This document shows, one piece after another, positions 61,516 to 64,000 of a stretch of 64,000 nt of DNA. The notes beneath the pieces were generated by a model. It was not told the origin of the DNA, ran no database searches, and saw nothing but the letters and a program-made list of their open reading frames with translations. The DNA comes from an uncultured Dongia sp. GTDB lineage: Bacteria > Pseudomonadota > Alphaproteobacteria > Dongiales > Dongiaceae. Every line of letters starts with the position of its first letter. The stretch's first letter is position 1. Both the position numbers and the translations under genes were made by a program. Location: contig NZ_CAKZGO010000038.1 in NCBI RefSeq assembly GCF_936916975.1, positions 1 through 64,000 of the forward strand. Direction: 5' to 3'.

Positions 61516-62640
61516 CTTTTCTTTCTCAACGTGAATCTCACTCATTGCCTTTTCCACATGGCTTGAGAAGACGTACTCGGCGGGGCGCTGATTATCGAGC
61601 GAGATGTCCGGTACCATCGGCTTCTCGACTTCAATGCCACGGATGGCAACTTTGAGAGCCTTCAGCGGACTGCGGATGGTGTCCTTTACGGCGCTGCCTT
61701 CAAAGCCAGAATGGACCATGCAATCGGCACACTTCTCGTAATTGCCAACGCCGTACTTGTCCCAGTCGGTCTCTTCCATCAGTTCCTTGAACGAGCTGAC
61801 GAAGCCTTCGCCGAGCAGATAGCAGGGACGCTGCCAGCCAAACACGTTGCGCGTCGGGTTCGCCCACGGCGTGCAGTGATAGCTCTGATTGCCAGCGAGG
61901 AAATCTAGGAACAGCGTTGACTGGCTGAAGCGCCAGCGACGGCCCTTGTCACCCTGGCGGAAGATGTTGCGGAACAGGTCCTTGGTCTTCTTCCGGTTGA
62001 GAAAATGCTGCTGGTCCGGCGCGCGCTCATAGGCATAGCCCGGCGAAACGGTGATGCCGTTGACACCCATCGCCATCACGTCGTCGAAGAACCCCGCCGC
62101 GCGATCGGCATCGGTACCGTCGAAGAAAGTGCAATTGATGTTGACGTTGAAACCAGCCGCTTTGGCAGCCTTGATGGCCGCGACGGCTTGCTCGTACACG
62201 CCTTCCTGGCAGACCGACTTGTCGTGCTCGGCCTTCGACCCATCGAGATGGACCGACCAGGTAAAGTAGGGCGATGGCTTGTAGAGATGCATCTTCTTCT
62301 CGAGAAGAAGGGCATTCGTGCACAGATACACGGCGCGCTTCTGCTTGTTGATCAGGCCGTCGACGATTTCCGGCAATTCCTTGTGTAACAGTGGCTCGCC
62401 ACCTGCGATCGAAACGATCGGCGCACCGCATTCTTCGGCGGCACCTAAGGCGTCAGCGACGGAAATGCGCTTGTTGAGGATGTCGGCCGGGTAGTCGATC
62501 TTGCCACAGCCGGCGCAGGCGAGATTGCAGCGGAACAGTGGTTCCAACATGAGAACGAGCGGGTAGCGCTTGCGCCCCAAGACATGCTGCTTGACCACAT
62601 AAGAGCCGACGCGAATAGCCTGGCGCAAAGGTACGGACAC
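61486..62640 (-). CDS. hpnH: hopanoid biosynthesis radical SAM protein HpnH
   Basis: Adds the 5'-deoxyadenosyl group to diploptene to make adenosylhopane, starting extended hopanoids. The 384-residue enzyme has the radical-SAM cluster FRCNLACAGCGKIDYP (Cys-x3-Cys-x2-Cys) near residue 36 and SIAGGEPLLHKELPEI near 75, with a C-terminal EKCADCMVHSGFEGSAV segment typical for the family. Together with hpnG it gives ribosylhopane. It is 23 bases downstream of ispH on the same strand. Confidence 0.95.
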   Translation of the reverse strand: MSVPLRQAIRVGSYVVKQHVLGRKRYPLVLMLEPLFRCNLACAGCGKIDYPADILNKRISVADALGAAEECGAPIVSIAGGEPLLHKELPEIVDGLINKQKRAVYLCTNALLLEKKMHLYKPSPYFTWSVHLDGSKAEHDKSVCQEGVYEQAVAAIKAAKAAGFNVNINCTFFDGTDADRAAGFFDDVMAMGVNGITVSPGYAYERAPDQQHFLNRKKTKDLFRNIFRQGDKGRRWRFSQSTLFLDFLAGNQSYHCTPWANPTRNVFGWQRPCYLLGEGFVSSFKELMEETDWDKYGVGNYEKCADCMVHSGFEGSAVKDTIRSPLKALKVAIRGIEVEKPMVPDISLDNQRPAEYVFSSHVEKAMSEIHVEKEKLKQARAAAE

Positions 62641-62663
62641 GGGGTGATCTCCTTTTCTTGATC

Positions 62664-63605
62664 TTACTGCGCGGCCGCTGGCTGGTCGGCCAGTTCGGGC
62701 GGCAGGCGGAAACGGACGTTTTCTTCGACGCCCGCCATCAGTTCGAGCTTCACATCACTTAAGTCGTGCAGCCTGGCGACAAGGTCCTGGACGAGCACGT
62801 CGGGTGCAGACGCACCTGCAGTCACGCCAACCGCCTTGGCATCTTTCAGCCATTCCGGCTTCAGCTGCGAGGCGTCCTCGATAAGATAGCTACGCACACC
62901 CAACTCTTCGGCCATTTCCTTCAGCCGGTTGGAGTTAGACGAATTGGGAGCTCCGATGACCAGGATAACATCGACCTCTTCGGCGAGCTGTTTCACCGCA
63001 TGCTGGCGGTTCTGCGTCGCATAGCAAATGTCCTTGGTGTTGGGACCGACGATTTCCGGGAAACGAGCCTTCAGCGCCTCAATGACTGCCTTGGTGTCAT
63101 CGACTGAGAGCGTCGTCTGCGTGACATAGGCAAGTTTGTCAGGATCGCGAACTTCCAGCTTCGCAACATCATCGGCGGTCGAGATCAGCAGTACGCCGCC
63201 CGGGACCTGTCCCATGGTGCCTTCCACTTCAGGGTGGCCGGCATGACCGATGAGCACGACCTGGCGGCCCTGATCCGCGTAGCGCGTGCCTTCGGTATGA
63301 ACCTTTGAGACGAGTGGGCAGGTCGCGTCGATCACGTTGAGCCCGCGCTCCTGAGCTGCCTGCACGACGGTCTTCGACACACCATGCGCGCTGAAGATCG
63401 CGTAGCGACCCTCGGGAATCTCATCAAGCTCTTCGACAAAAACGGCACCCTTGGCGCGCAAGCCTTCGACCACATGCCGGTTGTGCACGATCTCATGCCG
63501 GACATAGACCGGCGGACCAAAGCGCTCGATGGCGCGTTCGACGATTTCAATTGCACGCTCGACGCCAGCGCAAAACCCGCGCGGCTGAGCCAAAACTACC
63601 CGCAT
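62664..63605 (-). CDS. ispH: 4-hydroxy-3-methylbut-2-enyl diphosphate reductase
   Basis: Last step of the MEP pathway, giving IPP and DMAPP. The 313-residue Fe-S enzyme keeps the three ligand cysteines: [11 protein letters not shown] near residue 12 (preceded by VLAQP), [11 protein letters not shown] near 95 and [12 protein letters not shown] near 192. The Glu in [15 protein letters not shown] is also present. It is first in an ispH-hpnH operon, which ties isoprenoid supply with hopanoid tailoring. The 5' region has a low-GC stretch upstream. Confidence 0.97.
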   Translation of the reverse strand: MRVVLAQPRGFCAGVERAIEIVERAIERFGPPVYVRHEIVHNRHVVEGLRAKGAVFVEELDEIPEGRYAIFSAHGVSKTVVQAAQERGLNVIDATCPLVSKVHTEGTRYADQGRQVVLIGHAGHPEVEGTMGQVPGGVLLISTADDVAKLEVRDPDKLAYVTQTTLSVDDTKAVIEALKARFPEIVGPNTKDICYATQNRQHAVKQLAEEVDVILVIGAPNSSNSNRLKEMAEELGVRSYLIEDASQLKPEWLKDAKAVGVTAGASAPDVLVQDLVARLHDLSDVKLELMAGVEENVRFRLPPELADQPAAAQ

Positions 63606-64000
63606 GCCAATCTATCCGTTTCGTTTAACAAATTAACGACAAATACCTGAGCTCGGCGCTCAGTCTTGGCGCCCAATCGCAAGGCCAATCATCTGGCGCC
63701 AATAGCTGGGACTGAACGCACCATTTACACAGAATCGCCTTGTTTGACCATCATAAATAGCCCAATCCACCATTAACCAACAGGAGGTTTTGGGGCAAAG
63801 CGCAATAATCTAACAAATTGGTCAACCATTTCGGGGATTTTGCTGCCGGTTGCTGGGATACCCTTCGGGAAAGGGGTGGTACTTTACCGTCGATTTGCCT
63901 ATAAGCAGCCGGATTCGGATAATCATGAATAGTCATATTCGCCGGCAAAGGATTGCCTAGCCAAAGGCTGCCCTCTACTGCCGGTTCGTGGCGTTTCAAC
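63606..64000. other. AT-richer intergenic region upstream of ispH, with an uncertain 82-codon frame
   Basis: About 395 bases hold no recognised gene. TTGGCGCC (63666-63673) and its reverse complement GGCGCCAA (63695-63702) form a spaced dyad that could bind a regulator. An open frame on the minus strand (63751-63999) encodes 82 residues rich in Pro and Asn without family resemblance or clear ribosome-binding site, and it may continue out of the window. It is not called as a gene. The ispH promoter probably lies between 63610 and 63760. Confidence 0.45.

Noticed and set aside
63751-63999. 82-residue minus-strand frame at the window edge
   Set aside because: Composition resembles non-coding DNA, no motif is seen, and its upstream part is cut by the window end.

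Overview
The window looks like chromosome of an alphaproteobacterium, most likely in or near the Rhodospirillales. This is inferred from gene order and protein families, not from a database search. Pointers are the Aap-type amino-acid ABC system, the murA-DUF2948-hisG-UPF0262-phosphatase-maf-rng-yacG-tRNA-Phe neighbourhood, a RpoE-ChrR type ECF sigma/anti-sigma pair, and hopanoid genes. No insertion sequence, phage gene or CRISPR array was seen.

Layout. 1-9 kb: tail of a BNR-repeat protein, rpsD, cystathionine beta-lyase, the aapJQMP operon, a ThiE-like protein, class I aldolase and a group III-type truncated globin. 9-13 kb: a lipoprotein with three YcgJ-like repeats and a two-gene ABC importer of the ferric-iron type. 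13-20 kb: a dense housekeeping run, tatABC-serS-surE-pcm-nlpD, facing a DUF815 ATPase. 20-22.6 kb: a PAS_5 protein, and a choline/betaine-binding protein divergent from a BetI-like repressor with a three-copy operator between them.

22.6-37 kb: a complete-looking aryl polyene (APE) pigment cluster. A phosphopantetheinyl transferase diverges from 15 tightly overlapping genes. These encode two ketosynthases and a chain-length-factor-like protein, two carrier proteins, an AMP ligase fused to a dehydratase, a second dehydratase, a ketoreductase, a thioesterase, two acyltransferase/glycosyltransferase proteins, and LolA/MMPL/DUF3261 export proteins. A spermidine-synthase-like gene follows.

37.5-44.2 kb: tRNA-Thr, dcd, murA, DUF2948, hisG, UPF0262, a low-molecular-weight phosphatase, maf, rng, yacG and tRNA-Phe. 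The hisD and infA genes that often sit in this run are absent. 44-47.8 kb: an FAD oxidase and a large MscS-type channel.

48-56.5 kb: an ECF sigma factor and a ChrR-like zinc anti-sigma factor. They diverge from an operon for an FAD oxidoreductase, DUF1365, a Cfa-type methyltransferase, an MFS carrier and DUF3833, which converges on an SDR-DUF6134 pair. Three promoter-like sites (TGATCC/T-N18-TA) precede the sigma gene, the FAD operon and the DUF6134 operon. This is the pattern of a compact singlet-oxygen type regulon.

56.6-63.6 kb: a hybrid-free sensor kinase, shc and hpnG, and the convergent ispH-hpnH pair, together giving hopanoid synthesis and its isoprenoid supply. The pigment, the ECF regulon and the hopanoid genes all concern envelope protection and lie within 40 kb, but no shared regulatory site was seen across them.

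Two genes (the ThiE-like one at 6.9 kb and DUF3833 at 54.5 kb) have family-typical N-termini encoded upstream of the first usable start codon. They deserve a resequencing or start-site check.
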